Shown here: positions 35,790 to 44,503 of the stretch, in pieces
Layout: each line of letters begins with the position of its first letter
Numbering within the stretch: position 1 is the stretch's first letter
NCBI GenBank assembly: GCA_965217265.1
Contig: CBDCHP010000011.1
Location: 930,001 to 994,000, forward strand
DNA: 64,000 bases
Reading direction: 5' to 3'
DNA from: JAGRGG01 sp965217265
GTDB taxonomy: Bacteria; Pseudomonadota; Alphaproteobacteria; Geminicoccales; Geminicoccaceae
Translations under genes and position numbers: made by a program
The notes under the pieces: model-generated
Seen by the model: only the letters and a program-made list of their open reading frames with translations
What the model was told of the DNA's origin: nothing
The model's database searches: none

Positions 35790-36356
35790 CTACCTTTCCA
35801 CCTCCTCGATACTCGTCGCCTCGACCAGCCGTCGGGCGGGGCCGTAGGCGAAGCCGGCGCGGCCGAGGGTGGCCAGTTCGCGCGTCAGCGTCTCGGGGCT
35901 AGGTTCACCGCGCCGAAACGGCCCCAGGCGGCGGCGGCGGGCGTAGGCGACGATCGCTTGCCATTCGTTAAGGCCCTCGCGCTCCTCGACGCTGTCGAGG
36001 GCGGCGGCGGCGGTGTCGGTGTCGACCCCCTTGGCGCGCAGCGTCTGGCGCACGCGGCCGGGCGCGCGGCCCCGTTCCAGGAGCGTGCGCGCCTTGGCCT
36101 CGGCAAAGCGGCGGTCGTCGAGGAGGCCCAAGCGTTCGAGGTCGTTCAAGAGCGCGTCCACGTCGGCCTCCAGCGCGTCAAGCGCCACCTCGTGCGCTTG
36201 CGCCTCGGGGGCGGCGCGGCGCAAGAGCACGCGCCGCAGGTGCGCCCGCGCGGTCGGGAAGCGCTCCAGGTAGGCGAGTGCTCTGTTGCGCAGCCGCGCC
36301 GGCGTCGGCCGTCGCAGGGGCTTGCCGCGCCGGTCGGCGGGCGGGTCGCCGCTCAC
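35790..36356 (-). CDS. recX: Regulatory protein RecX
   Basis: RecX limits RecA filament growth. This 188-aa copy has the helical three-repeat layout: ARLRNRALAYLERFPTARAHLRRVLLRRA, LNDLERLGLLDDRRFAEAKARTLLERGRAPGRVRQTLRAKGVD, and a third repeat toward the C-terminus. The GTG at 36356 (VSGDPPAD) is the start. It is not next to recA here. Repeat copy C lies at its 3' end. Confidence 0.88.
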   Translation of the reverse strand: MSGDPPADRRGKPLRRPTPARLRNRALAYLERFPTARAHLRRVLLRRAAPEAQAHEVALDALEADVDALLNDLERLGLLDDRRFAEAKARTLLERGRAPGRVRQTLRAKGVDTDTAAAALDSVEEREGLNEWQAIVAYARRRRLGPFRRGEPSPETLTRELATLGRAGFAYGPARRLVEATSIEEVER

Positions 36357-36390
36357 CGCCGCGCCCTTGAGACGAGGATGGCGGCCTGCC

Positions 36391-37272
36391 TCAGCCGCCG
36401 AAGCGCAGGCACGGCATCCCCTGCACGCCCGGCACGGTGAGGGCGAAGATCCCGCCCGCCTGCGGCTGCTTGGGCAGGTCCTCGACCGCGATGCCGTCGC
36501 GGATCGAGGTGACGTAGAGGGTGTCGAGGTTCTCGCCGCCGAACGCGATCTTGGTCGGCTTCTCGACCGGCATGTCGATCGTCGTGTCGACCTTGCCCGC
36601 GGGCGTGAAGCGGACGAGTTGCCAGCCGCCGACGCCGGCCATCCAGTAGCAGCCGTCGGCGTCGATCGTGCCGCCGTCGGGGCGGCCCTTGAGCGCGTGC
36701 GTATCGAAGAAGACGCGGCGGTTGCTGAGGTGCCCTGAGTCCGGATCGTAGTCGGCGGCGTAGATCGTTTGGGTCTTGGCCTCGGTCTCGCTGAAGTAGA
36801 AGGTCCCCCCGTCCGGGCTGAAGGCGACGCCGTTGGTGACGGTGAAGCCGTCCATCAGCCGCTCGCAGGCAAGGTCAACCGATAGACGGTAGAAGGCAGC
36901 GACGGGCTCCCGCGGCCCGAGCGGCATGGTGCCGGCGATCATTCGGCCGGCGGGGTCGGGCGCGCCGTCGTTGAAGCGGTTGTCCGGCTTGTCCGGCTCG
37001 GGGTCGACGATGTGGGTCAGTTCCCCGTCCGGCTCGTCGAGGAAGTAGAAGCCGTCTTCGAGGGCGAGGAGAAAGCTCCCGTCCTCGCGCAGCGCGAGGC
37101 AGCCCGGCCGCTTGGGCAAGCCGATCGTCCTCGTGTCCCAGCCCCTCGGGTCGAGGCGGTGCAGCGCCCGGCCCTCGATGTCGACCCACCACAAGACGCG
37201 GCGGCGCTCGTCCCAGACGATCGCCTCGCCCAAGCGCGCCTTGGCGTCCAGTACGCAATCCACTCGGGTCAT
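36391..37272 (-). CDS. SMP-30/gluconolactonase family protein
   Basis: A 293-aa six-bladed propeller lactonase homologue. The metal-binding Glu is in GEAIVWDERRRVLWWVDIEG, and FNDGAPDPAGRMIAGTM, TNGVAFSPDGGTFYFSET and GTIDADGCYWMAGVGG give the other signature residues (Asn and Asp metal ligands). It probably opens a sugar lactone. It lies upstream of recX on the same strand with a 34-base gap, and divergent from the epimerase gene. Confidence 0.9.
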   Translation of the reverse strand: MTRVDCVLDAKARLGEAIVWDERRRVLWWVDIEGRALHRLDPRGWDTRTIGLPKRPGCLALREDGSFLLALEDGFYFLDEPDGELTHIVDPEPDKPDNRFNDGAPDPAGRMIAGTMPLGPREPVAAFYRLSVDLACERLMDGFTVTNGVAFSPDGGTFYFSETEAKTQTIYAADYDPDSGHLSNRRVFFDTHALKGRPDGGTIDADGCYWMAGVGGWQLVRFTPAGKVDTTIDMPVEKPTKIAFGGENLDTLYVTSIRDGIAVEDLPKQPQAGGIFALTVPGVQGMPCLRFGG

Positions 37273-37373
37273 CGCCTGCCTCCCCCTTGCGCGGTTGATC
37301 CAACGTTGTTAGCCGCTTGCGCCGTCGTACCCAACGCCAAAACGCGCCGTCGTCGCGCAAACGAGGAGACAAG

Positions 37374-38399
37374 ATGCGCGACCCGACAGGGCAACGCGGG
37401 ACGTTCGTCACCGGGGCGACCGGCTTCGTCGGCCGTCGCTTGGCGCTCGCCCTGGGGGCGGAGAACCGTCCCTTGCGCCTCCTCGTCCGGCAGCCCGACC
37501 GACTCGATCCGGCCTTACGGGACGCCGCGAACGTCGAGGTCGTGCCGGGCGACCTGCGCGACGGGGACCTGCTCACGCGCGCCGTCGCCGGCTGCGGCAC
37601 GGTCTTCAACTGCGCGGCTTGGTTGCCGGGCGGCGAGCCGGGTGCTGCCGAGGCCGTCAACGTCCGCGGCGTCGCGGGCCTGGGTGCGGCGGCGCGCGCC
37701 GCCGGCGCCCGCACGATCCACCTGTCGAGCACGGCGGCCCTGGGTTCGCCGCAGGCCGACATCGTGGACGAGACGACGAAGCCGCTCCCCTACAGCCCCT
37801 ACGAGGTGACGAAACTCGAAGGCGAGCGGGCGCTCTTGGCGATCGAGGGCTTGAACCCGGTCATCCTGCGCCCGCCGATGGTGACGGGCGAGGGGGTGCG
37901 CGGCGGGCCGCTCTTGAAGCTGTTCAAGCTCTGCCGCCGGGGCACGTTTCCGGCGTTCGGCGGCAGGCTTGACGTCGAGAAACCCCTGATCGCGGTCGAG
38001 GACCTGCTCCTGGCGATGCTGGCGGCGGAGGCGGCGGAGGCGGCGTCCGGCCCCTACTTCGTCCACTCGAACGGCGGGCACACGCTAAAGCGCATCCTTA
38101 AAACCGTCGGCGGGCTGGTCGGGCGCGAGCGGCCCTGGGTCGTCCTGCCCGCCGCCGTCGCCCGCCTCGGCGCCGCCCTGAGCGCACCCGTCTTCAAGGG
38201 CCTCGGCCGCGAGCCGCCCCTGACGGCGACGCGCCTCGATTTGTTCATGGCCGACCGGCGCATCGACACGGGGAGGGCCGCGCGCGACCTCGATTTCGCA
38301 CCCCAGATCCGAGACCTGGACGCCATGCTGCGGCCGACGCACGCGTGGTTCGTCGCGAGCGGCCAACTGCGGGCGGCGCCGTCTTCGACCCGCATCTGA
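37374..38399 (+). CDS. NAD-dependent epimerase/dehydratase (extended SDR)
   Basis: A 341-aa SDR with the NAD-binding TGATGFVGRRLALALG near the N-terminus, STAALG, and the catalytic YxxxK in SPYEVTKLEGER. The C-terminal part (FFAPQIRDLDAMLRPT-like) resembles sugar-nucleotide epimerases or dihydroflavonol reductase relatives. ATG 37374 follows GAGGAG by 6 bases. An upstream open frame to 37317 is ignored for that reason. Substrate unknown. Confidence 0.85.
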   Translation: MRDPTGQRGTFVTGATGFVGRRLALALGAENRPLRLLVRQPDRLDPALRDAANVEVVPGDLRDGDLLTRAVAGCGTVFNCAAWLPGGEPGAAEAVNVRGVAGLGAAARAAGARTIHLSSTAALGSPQADIVDETTKPLPYSPYEVTKLEGERALLAIEGLNPVILRPPMVTGEGVRGGPLLKLFKLCRRGTFPAFGGRLDVEKPLIAVEDLLLAMLAAEAAEAASGPYFVHSNGGHTLKRILKTVGGLVGRERPWVVLPAAVARLGAALSAPVFKGLGREPPLTATRLDLFMADRRIDTGRAARDLDFAPQIRDLDAMLRPTHAWFVASGQLRAAPSSTRI

Positions 38400-38633
38400 T
38401 CGTCGCCCTCGGCCGTCTCGGTGCGGACGACGAGCGCGATCTCACAGACGCCGCCGTCCTTGCCGATCAAGAACACGTCGACGGGCGGGTTGCCGTCGGA
38501 ACGCGGCGGCCCCGACGCACAGCCGGTGCGAGACCGGCATGTTGGCCTTGAGCGTCCCGCGCGCTTCGGGCTTGACCAGAGCATCCTTCGGCAACGGCTC
38601 CAGCCCGATCGAGCGGATCGGCCGGCCCCGACC
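38400..38633. other. Gap with a possible decayed gene on the minus strand
   Basis: No intact gene. Minus-strand frames read GLEPLPKDALVKPEARGTLKAN and, shifted, GNPPVDVFLIGKDGGVCEIALVV, which look protein-like in sequence but belong to different frames. I cannot name the family. The segment ends at the left end of the IS3-family remnant. Confidence 0.35.
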
Positions 38634-39363
38634 TGAACCGCGCCGGCTTTTTCGGAGACCTCAATTCCCGAGAGAATGAGGTCATCATGACAACGAAACC
38701 GACATCGAAGAGACATTCGCCGGAGGTCGGGAAACGAGCCGTGCGAATGCTGCGTGAGCATCAGGGCGAGCCCGCCTCGCAGTGCGAGGCGATCGCGGCG
38801 AAGGTCGGCTGCTCGGGCAAGACACTGCGCACGCCAGGCCGAGCGTGATCAGGGCGCGCGCCGGGCAGACGAGCGAGGAGCACGACCGGATCAAGGCTCT
38901 TGAGCGCGAGGTCCGCGAGTTGCGCCAGGCCAGCGAGATCCTGCAAGGCATCGGCGTATTTTGCGGCGGCGGAGCCCGACCGCTGGTTCAAGCCATGACG
39001 GCGTTCATCGACGACCATCGTGATGTCTGGGGGGTCGAGCCGATCTGCCGGGTTCTGCCGATCGCCGCATCGACCTAGAGCATTTCGCACGAACACCGGT
39101 TCACGCAAAATGCCCTATCTGTCCCTATCAAAACGCCTTTTCTGGACGCAAAATCGATCCGGTTTTGCTTGAAAATGCTCTAGCATGCGCACGCCGCCCG
39201 GGAACGGCGCGACGCCGAACTCTGCGGCGAGACCCGCCGCGTCTTCGAGGCAAACTTGGGCATCTATGGCGTGCGCAAGAGCTTGCCTCGGACCTCGATC
39301 CGGGGTCTGGCGCCAGGTGAAGCGCGAGGGCATCGACGTTGCCCGCCCGGCCTGCGTCGATCT
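38634..39363 (+). mobile_element. Remnant of an IS3-family insertion sequence
   Basis: The left end at 38634 (TGAACCGCGCCGGCTTTTTC) is typical of IS3 elements. orfA starts at 38687 (MTTKPTSKRHSPEVGKRAV) with the helix-turn-helix region AAKVGCSGKTLR, then loses frame near 38833; a shifted frame continues with DRIKALEREVRELRQASEIL, the leucine zipper. orfB starts at 38996 (MTAFIDDHRDVWGVEPICRVLPIA) and is interrupted by a 109-bp element. It resumes after it with RRDAELCGETRRVFEANLGIYGVRK and WRQVKREGIDVAR before breaking off. The catalytic DDE part is missing, so it is dead. Confidence 0.85.
39075..39183. repeat. 109-bp MITE-like element inserted in the IS3 orfB
   Basis: The element has terminal inverted repeats CTAGAGCATTT (39075-39085) and AAATGCTCTAG (39173-39183). 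Inside are GCAAAA/TTTTGC repeats (39149-39169). IS3 orfB coding resumes on either side, which dates the insertion after the IS. The TAGAGCATTTT-type ends resemble short palindromic intergenic repeats common in alphaproteobacteria. It encodes no protein. Confidence 0.7.
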
Positions 39364-39914
39364 TCACGTCGTCCGCGTCAGTCACCAAGATTTTGCATCG
39401 CTCACCGAGCGAGGCCGCTTTCGGGCCGACCTCATCTATCGGCTGACCGGGGCTTCGATCACGGTGCCCGCCCTGCGCGACCGGGCCGACAAGATCGATC
39501 TCATCCGGCGCGTGCTGGCGTCGGAGGCGAACGAACTCAAGATGAACCGCGAGGCTCGATCCGAACGCAGTTTTTGCCTTGGCCTGCTATCGCTGGCGCG
39601 GCAACATCCGCCAGCTTCGCCACTTGCTTCGAACGGCGATCGTCGCCTGGCCCTCGGGCGTGATCGCCTGCAGCGTCCTGCTGCCGAGCCTCGTTCGAAG
39701 CGCGGCAGCACGGTTGGGCAAGGCAATCGTGTCGACGCGGCCGACGATCGAGCGGGCGGTTCCTCTTCGGCGGCGAACGCCCTGCTCGACGCCTTGCGCC
39801 AGAACGCGTGGTGCGTCGCCGACACCGCGCGGTCTTCGCGGCTCAGCCGGCAGGCGCTCTACCGGAAGATGAAGCGCCTGGGCATCGTCTCGCCGAACCG
39901 GACGGACGCCGCCA
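39364..39914 (+). pseudogene. Truncated, frameshifted sigma-54 activator (AcoR-like)
   Basis: The remaining DNA encodes the second half of a sigma-54 AAA+ domain (VRVSHQDFASLTERGRFRADLIYRL, then VPALRDRADKIDLIRRVL). In another frame it has ACYRWRGNIRQLRHLLRTAIV, and in the first frame again a Fis-type helix-turn-helix (ALLDALRQNAWCVADTARSS, then SRQALYRKMKRLGI). Two frameshifts and the loss of the sensor, Walker A and GAFTGA regions make it a pseudogene. It is fused directly to the IS3 remnant, so the IS or a deletion next to it removed the 5' part. Confidence 0.85.
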
Positions 39915-39998
39915 ATGCCGAGAATCGACGTCGAGGGGCGCACGATGTCTGGAGCGTCTTCGAGCGAGGCCGAGCCGGCTTTGCGGCAAGAAAACGCG

Positions 39999-40997
39999 TT
40001 AGAAACCGGCCGCGGCAGAGTGGCGGTCCGCCCGCAGCAAGTCCTCGAAGTAGGCGACGGTGCGCTTGAGGCCCTGGTCGAGCGGCACCGCCGGCGTCCA
40101 GTCGAGCCATTCTCTGGCGCGGGCGATATCGGGTCTGCGCTGCATCGGGTCGTCCTCGGGCAGCGGCCTGAAGACGATCTTCGAGCGCGAGCCGGTCAGG
40201 TCAATGACGCTTTGCGCCAGCTCCAGGATGGTGAACTCGCCCGGATTGCCCAGGTTGACCGGGCCCGTCACGCCCTCGGGCGTGGCCATCAAGCGCACGA
40301 AGCCCTCGATCAGGTCGTCGACGTAGCAAAAGCTGCGCGTCTGGCGGCCGTCGCCGTGGACGGTGATGTTCTCGCCCTTGAGCGCCTGGACGATGAAGTT
40401 CGACACCACGCGCCCGTCGCCCGGGTGCATGCGCGGGCCATACGTGTTGAAGACGCGCGCCACCTTGATCTTGAGGCCGTGCTGGCGGCGGTAGTCGAAG
40501 AACAAGGTCTCGGCGCAGCGCTTGCCCTCGTCGTAGCAGGCGCGCGGGCCGATCGGGTTGACGTTGCCGCGATACGTCTCGGGCTGGGGGTGGACGTCCG
40601 GGTCGCCGTAGACTTCCGACGTGCTGGCCTGAAGGACCGTGGCGCCGGTGCGCTTGGCCAAGCCCAGCACATTGATCGCCCCCATGACCGAGACCTTGGT
40701 CGTTTGCACCGGGTCGAACTGGTAGTGGACCGGCGATGCCGGGCAGGCGAGGTTGTAGATCGTGTCGACCTCGACGTAGAGCGGAAAGCAGACGTCGTGG
40801 CGCATCAGCTCGAAGCGCTTGTCATCCAGGAGATGCGCGACGTTGGCCCGCCTGCCGGTGAAGTAGTTGTCGACGCACAAGACTTCGTGGCCCTCGCGCA
40901 ATAGCCGCTCGCACAGGTGCGAGCCGAGGAAGCCGGCCCCGCCGGTGACGAGGACGCGCTTGGACAAGCGTGGCGCTGGCGTGGGCGTTGCTGGCAT
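39999..40997 (-). CDS. UDP-glucuronate decarboxylase (UDP-xylose synthase)
   Basis: A 332-aa extended SDR that oxidises and decarboxylates UDP-glucuronate to UDP-xylose. NAD-binding VTGGAGFLGSHLCERLL, NLACPASPVHYQFDPVQT (a hallmark of UXS), TSEVYGDPDVHPQPE and catalytic Tyr-Lys in GPRACYDEGKRCAE are all present. It opens the minus-strand half of the polysaccharide locus and supplies a pentose donor. A 151-base gap separates it from wecB. Confidence 0.93.
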   Translation of the reverse strand: MPATPTPAPRLSKRVLVTGGAGFLGSHLCERLLREGHEVLCVDNYFTGRRANVAHLLDDKRFELMRHDVCFPLYVEVDTIYNLACPASPVHYQFDPVQTTKVSVMGAINVLGLAKRTGATVLQASTSEVYGDPDVHPQPETYRGNVNPIGPRACYDEGKRCAETLFFDYRRQHGLKIKVARVFNTYGPRMHPGDGRVVSNFIVQALKGENITVHGDGRQTRSFCYVDDLIEGFVRLMATPEGVTGPVNLGNPGEFTILELAQSVIDLTGSRSKIVFRPLPEDDPMQRRPDIARAREWLDWTPAVPLDQGLKRTVAYFEDLLRADRHSAAAGF

Positions 40998-41148
40998 GAA
41001 CGGGGACTCGCAAGGGGCGCCGCGGCGCGGGTGGCGGAAAGGTTCTCGATCCAGGGCTTCAAGGCAAGCTTATGCCGGGCCACAAGGGTCGCTCGGTAGA
41101 CACGCTCTCTTGAGCCGTCATGAATGAACGCCACCGGTAGCTCTGCCC

Positions 41149-42330
41149 TCATTCGGCCGGGCCGGCATTGGATCGTTGTAAAAATTGTCCGATCCGTTCG
41201 ACGATGCGCGCGGCGGCGTGTCCGTCGCCGTAGGGGTTGGTCGCCCGCGCCATAGCATCGTAGGCGCTTTCGTCGGACAAGAGGCAGGTGGCCTCGGCGG
41301 TGATCACCGCGCAATCGGTGCCGACCAGCCGCACGACGCCGGCCTCGACTCCCTCGGCCCGCTCGGTGGTCTCGCGCATCACCAGCACGGGCTTGCCAAA
41401 ACCGGGTGCTTCTTCCTGAATCCCGCCCGAATCGGTCAAAACAAGGCGGCAGGCGCGCAAGAGCGCCACCAGTTCCGGGTACGGCAGGGGATCGAGCAGC
41501 ACGACGTTGCGCACGGCCTTGAGCCGCTCGCCGACCGGCCGACGAACCTGCGGGTTCAAGTGGACCGGGAAGACGAAGCGGTGGTCGGGAAACCTCTCGG
41601 CCAAATCGGCGATCGCCTCGCAGATCCGCACGAAGCCGCCGCCGAAGCTCTCGCGCCGGTGCGCAGTGATCAAGATCAAAGGCGGCCCCTTGCGCCAGTC
41701 GGGGCCGAGGTGCGGCCCGAGCGCCGCGTCCACGGCCTGCCTCGCCGCCGGATCGTTTGTCTGACGCGCTTCTTCGATCATCAGCGCGTCGATCACCGTG
41801 TTGCCGCTGACGGTGATGCGCTCGGCCGGCACGCCCTCCGCCAGCAAGCGTTCTTCGGCGCGCGACGTCGGCGCGAAGTGCAGGTCGGCGAGACGGCCGA
41901 CCAGCACGCGGTTGGCTTCTTCGGGAAACGGCGCGTCCAGGCGGCCGGTGCGCAGCCCCGCCTCGACGTGCGCCACCGGTACGCGGCGGTAAAAGGCGGC
42001 GAGCGCGCCCGTGAACGCCGTGGTCGTGTCGCCCTGGACGACGACCAAGTCGGGCTCGACCGCCGTCAGGATGTCGTCGATGCCGTCGAGCAGGCGCGCG
42101 GTCAGGCCGGCCAGCGTCTGGTCGGGGCGCATCACGGCGAGATCACGATCGAGCCGCAAGCCGAAGCGATCGACGACTTGGTGCAGCATTTCCTTGTGCT
42201 GCCCGGTCGAGACCGTGACCGGCACCAGCCCCGGCGCCTCGTCCAGGCGCAGCACCACGGGTGCTAGCTTGATCGCCTCGGGCCGCGTACCCATGAGGAC
42301 GAGAACCCGTCGCTCGGACACGGCGCTCAC
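41149..42330 (-). CDS. wecB: UDP-N-acetylglucosamine 2-epimerase (non-hydrolysing)
   Basis: A 393-aa WecB/MnaA enzyme converting UDP-GlcNAc to UDP-ManNAc. MGTRPEAIKLAPV, VQGDTTTAFTGALAAF, HVEAGLRTGRLDAPFPEEANR, TAHRRESFG and TDSGGIQEEAPGFGKPVLVMR are the signature segments. The GTG at 42330 overlaps the wecC stop (GTGA), so the two successive enzymes of UDP-ManNAcA synthesis are translated together. Confidence 0.95.
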   Translation of the reverse strand: MSAVSERRVLVLMGTRPEAIKLAPVVLRLDEAPGLVPVTVSTGQHKEMLHQVVDRFGLRLDRDLAVMRPDQTLAGLTARLLDGIDDILTAVEPDLVVVQGDTTTAFTGALAAFYRRVPVAHVEAGLRTGRLDAPFPEEANRVLVGRLADLHFAPTSRAEERLLAEGVPAERITVSGNTVIDALMIEEARQTNDPAARQAVDAALGPHLGPDWRKGPPLILITAHRRESFGGGFVRICEAIADLAERFPDHRFVFPVHLNPQVRRPVGERLKAVRNVVLLDPLPYPELVALLRACRLVLTDSGGIQEEAPGFGKPVLVMRETTERAEGVEAGVVRLVGTDCAVITAEATCLLSDESAYDAMARATNPYGDGHAAARIVERIGQFLQRSNAGPAE

Positions 42331-43571
42331 GCCTCCAGCCCCCGGACGAGCGCGCCGCACGCGTCGATGACGCTCTTCTCGGCCAGCCGCCGCGGCTCCA
42401 AAGCACGAAATTGACGGTGCGCCACCAGGACGACGACGATGTCGGCCCCGTCCAAGGCAGCGTCGAGCGGCACGAGGTCGAACCCGTCCAGGCGGGTCAG
42501 GTTGGGCTCGCATACGCGCACGTCGCCGTCTAAAGGCCCGGCCGCCTCCTCTTGCAGCCGGCGCACGATCTCCAGCGCCGGCGATTCGCGCAGGTCGTCG
42601 ACGTCGGGTTTGTAGGCAAGCCCGAGGCAGGCGATCCGCGGACGCTTGAAGCGCTCGGCCACACCCAGCACCCGCTCGACCACGCGGTGCGGCTTGGCAC
42701 CGTTGACGCGCCGCGCCTGGGTCATCAAGGGCGTCAGGTCGGGGGCGGCGTCGATCAGGAAGTAGGGGTCGACCGCGATGCAGTGGCCGCCGACGCCGGG
42801 GCCGGGGTGCAGGATGTCGACGCGCGGGTGACGGTTGGCGAGCGCGATCAGCCGCCAGACGTCGAGGCCGAGGCGATCGGCGACGAGCGACAGTTCGTTG
42901 GCGAACGCGATGTTGACGTCGCGATAGGCGTTCTCGACCAGCTTCGTCGCCTCGGCGGTGCGGGCATCGGTGACGTGGACGCGGCCGGCGACGAAGGTGC
43001 CGTAGAAGGCGCTGCACGCCCCGCTCGACGCGTCGTCGACCCCGCCGACCACCCGGTCGTTCTCGACTACTTCACGCAAGATGCGCCCGGGCAGGACGCG
43101 CTCGGGCGCGTGCGCAACCCTGAGTTCGCTGGGACCGAGGTTGGAGAGCCCGCGCAGCCGGGCGGCCACCGCTTCCGTCGTGCCCGGCGGGACGGTCGAT
43201 TCGAGGACGACGAGATTGCCGGGCCGCAGGTGCGGCGCCACGGCCGCCGCCGCCGCCTCGACGTGTCGAAGATCGGGGCGGCGATCGCCGGTCAGCGGGG
43301 TCGGCACGCACAAGATGAAGACGTCCGCCGCGTCGGGCTCGGCGTGCGCGCGCAGGCGCCCGGTCTGCACGCCGGCCTGCACCAGCATGTCCAGGTCCGG
43401 CTCGACGATGTGGGCGCGGCCGGCGTTGATCGTGTCGACCGTCACCGGGTTCAGGTCGACCCCATGTACGCTGTGACCGCGCGCGGCCAGGACCGCCGCC
43501 GTCGGCAGGCCGATATAGCCGAGGCCGACGACGCAAACCTTGACGCCGCCGAAAGGTCGTTCCTCGGTCAT
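42327..43571 (-). CDS. wecC: UDP-N-acetyl-D-mannosaminuronate dehydrogenase
   Basis: A 414-aa UDP-glucose/GDP-mannose dehydrogenase-family enzyme that oxidises UDP-ManNAc twice to UDP-ManNAcA. It has the NAD fold KVCVVGLGYIGLPTAAVLAARG, TVPPGTTEAVA, the substrate Lys in EATKLVENAYRDVNIAFANE and the catalytic Cys in GVGGHCIAVDPYF. ATG 43571 overlaps the preceding glycosyltransferase stop. Together with wecB it gives an acidic sugar to the polysaccharide. Confidence 0.94.
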   Translation of the reverse strand: MTEERPFGGVKVCVVGLGYIGLPTAAVLAARGHSVHGVDLNPVTVDTINAGRAHIVEPDLDMLVQAGVQTGRLRAHAEPDAADVFILCVPTPLTGDRRPDLRHVEAAAAAVAPHLRPGNLVVLESTVPPGTTEAVAARLRGLSNLGPSELRVAHAPERVLPGRILREVVENDRVVGGVDDASSGACSAFYGTFVAGRVHVTDARTAEATKLVENAYRDVNIAFANELSLVADRLGLDVWRLIALANRHPRVDILHPGPGVGGHCIAVDPYFLIDAAPDLTPLMTQARRVNGAKPHRVVERVLGVAERFKRPRIACLGLAYKPDVDDLRESPALEIVRRLQEEAAGPLDGDVRVCEPNLTRLDGFDLVPLDAALDGADIVVVLVAHRQFRALEPRRLAEKSVIDACGALVRGLEA

Positions 43572-44503
43572 CGTTCGCTGTCCCTCATCTTGATCGTCTC
43601 GTTTGGATATGTCGCCGTTCGACGTTCTCCAGCCATCGCCTCGCGGGCGAAGCCCCACGCCGTCGCTGCCTGCGACAAAGCGAGCAGGCCGGTGAGGACG
43701 ACGGCATTACCGGCTCGGGCGCGCCAGGGCGTGCGCAGCAGGTGTGTCGTGAAGGCCAAGCGCGTCGTGGCCTTGCCGCTGGACACGTCGGTGCGGGCCT
43801 GCCCCCTCAAGCGGCGGGCGCCCCCACCGTAGTTGGCCTGCTGCCGCCAGAACCGCGCGAGGTCGAGGTCGTGAAAATGATCGACGACGGCGTTTGGGGC
43901 GAAGACCAGCGGGCGTCTGGACGCGCCCCAATCCTTGCAAAAGGCCCTGTCCTCGCCGGCGGCCAGCGGAAAGGCGGTGTCGAAGCCGCCGACGGCGAGA
44001 AAGGCGTCGCGCGCGAGGGCAATGTTGTTGCTGGCGAAGAAGCGGGGTACGGCGCCGCGATTCTCCCAGGCGGTGAAGGCGTCGACCAGCATCTGGCTCG
44101 CGGCGGAGAAACGGTTGTCGGTGAGGCCGTTGACGGCGACGCCGCCGACGAGCCGCTCGGGCACGCCCTCCAGGGGCTCGGCCAAGCGGGCGAGCCAATC
44201 CGGGCGCGGGCGGCAGTCGTCGTCGGTGAAGGCGAGGAAGCGTCCCCGTGCGGCGGCGGCGCCGGCGTTGCGCGCCGCCGCCGGGCCGGCATTGGCCTGC
44301 CGCAACAGACGTGTCCGGGGGTGGTCGGCGACGAAGCCGAGATCGGCGCTGCCGCCGTCGTCGACGACGACGATCTCGTGATCGCCCCTAGGTGAAACCA
44401 GCCGGTCGAGCGCGGCCAGGGCATGGCGCAGCGCCTCCGGCCGATTGAAGGTCGGGACGACGACGCTCCAGCGCGGTGCGGGGGGGGTGGGCACCGTGCT
44501 CAC
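43568..44503 (-). CDS. Family-2 glycosyltransferase
   Basis: A 311-aa GT-A inverting glycosyltransferase: SVVVPTFNRPEALRHAL at the N-terminus, VVVDDGG, FTDDDCRPRPDWL (the metal-binding DxD), and the GGFDTAFPLAAGEDRAFCKDW acceptor/catalytic region. A hydrophobic C-terminal segment suggests membrane association. The GTG at 44503 overlaps the upstream gene and its stop overlaps wecC, so it belongs to one coupled operon. Acceptor and donor unknown. Confidence 0.9.
   Translation of the reverse strand: MSTVPTPPAPRWSVVVPTFNRPEALRHALAALDRLVSPRGDHEIVVVDDGGSADLGFVADHPRTRLLRQANAGPAAARNAGAAAARGRFLAFTDDDCRPRPDWLARLAEPLEGVPERLVGGVAVNGLTDNRFSAASQMLVDAFTAWENRGAVPRFFASNNIALARDAFLAVGGFDTAFPLAAGEDRAFCKDWGASRRPLVFAPNAVVDHFHDLDLARFWRQQANYGGGARRLRGQARTDVSSGKATTRLAFTTHLLRTPWRARAGNAVVLTGLLALSQAATAWGFAREAMAGERRTATYPNETIKMRDSER

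Noticed and set aside
41149..43017. Fused WecC-WecB protein
   Set aside because: The long open frame is an extension of wecB into the wecC region in another frame; GTG 42330 with a GTGA overlap is a better start.
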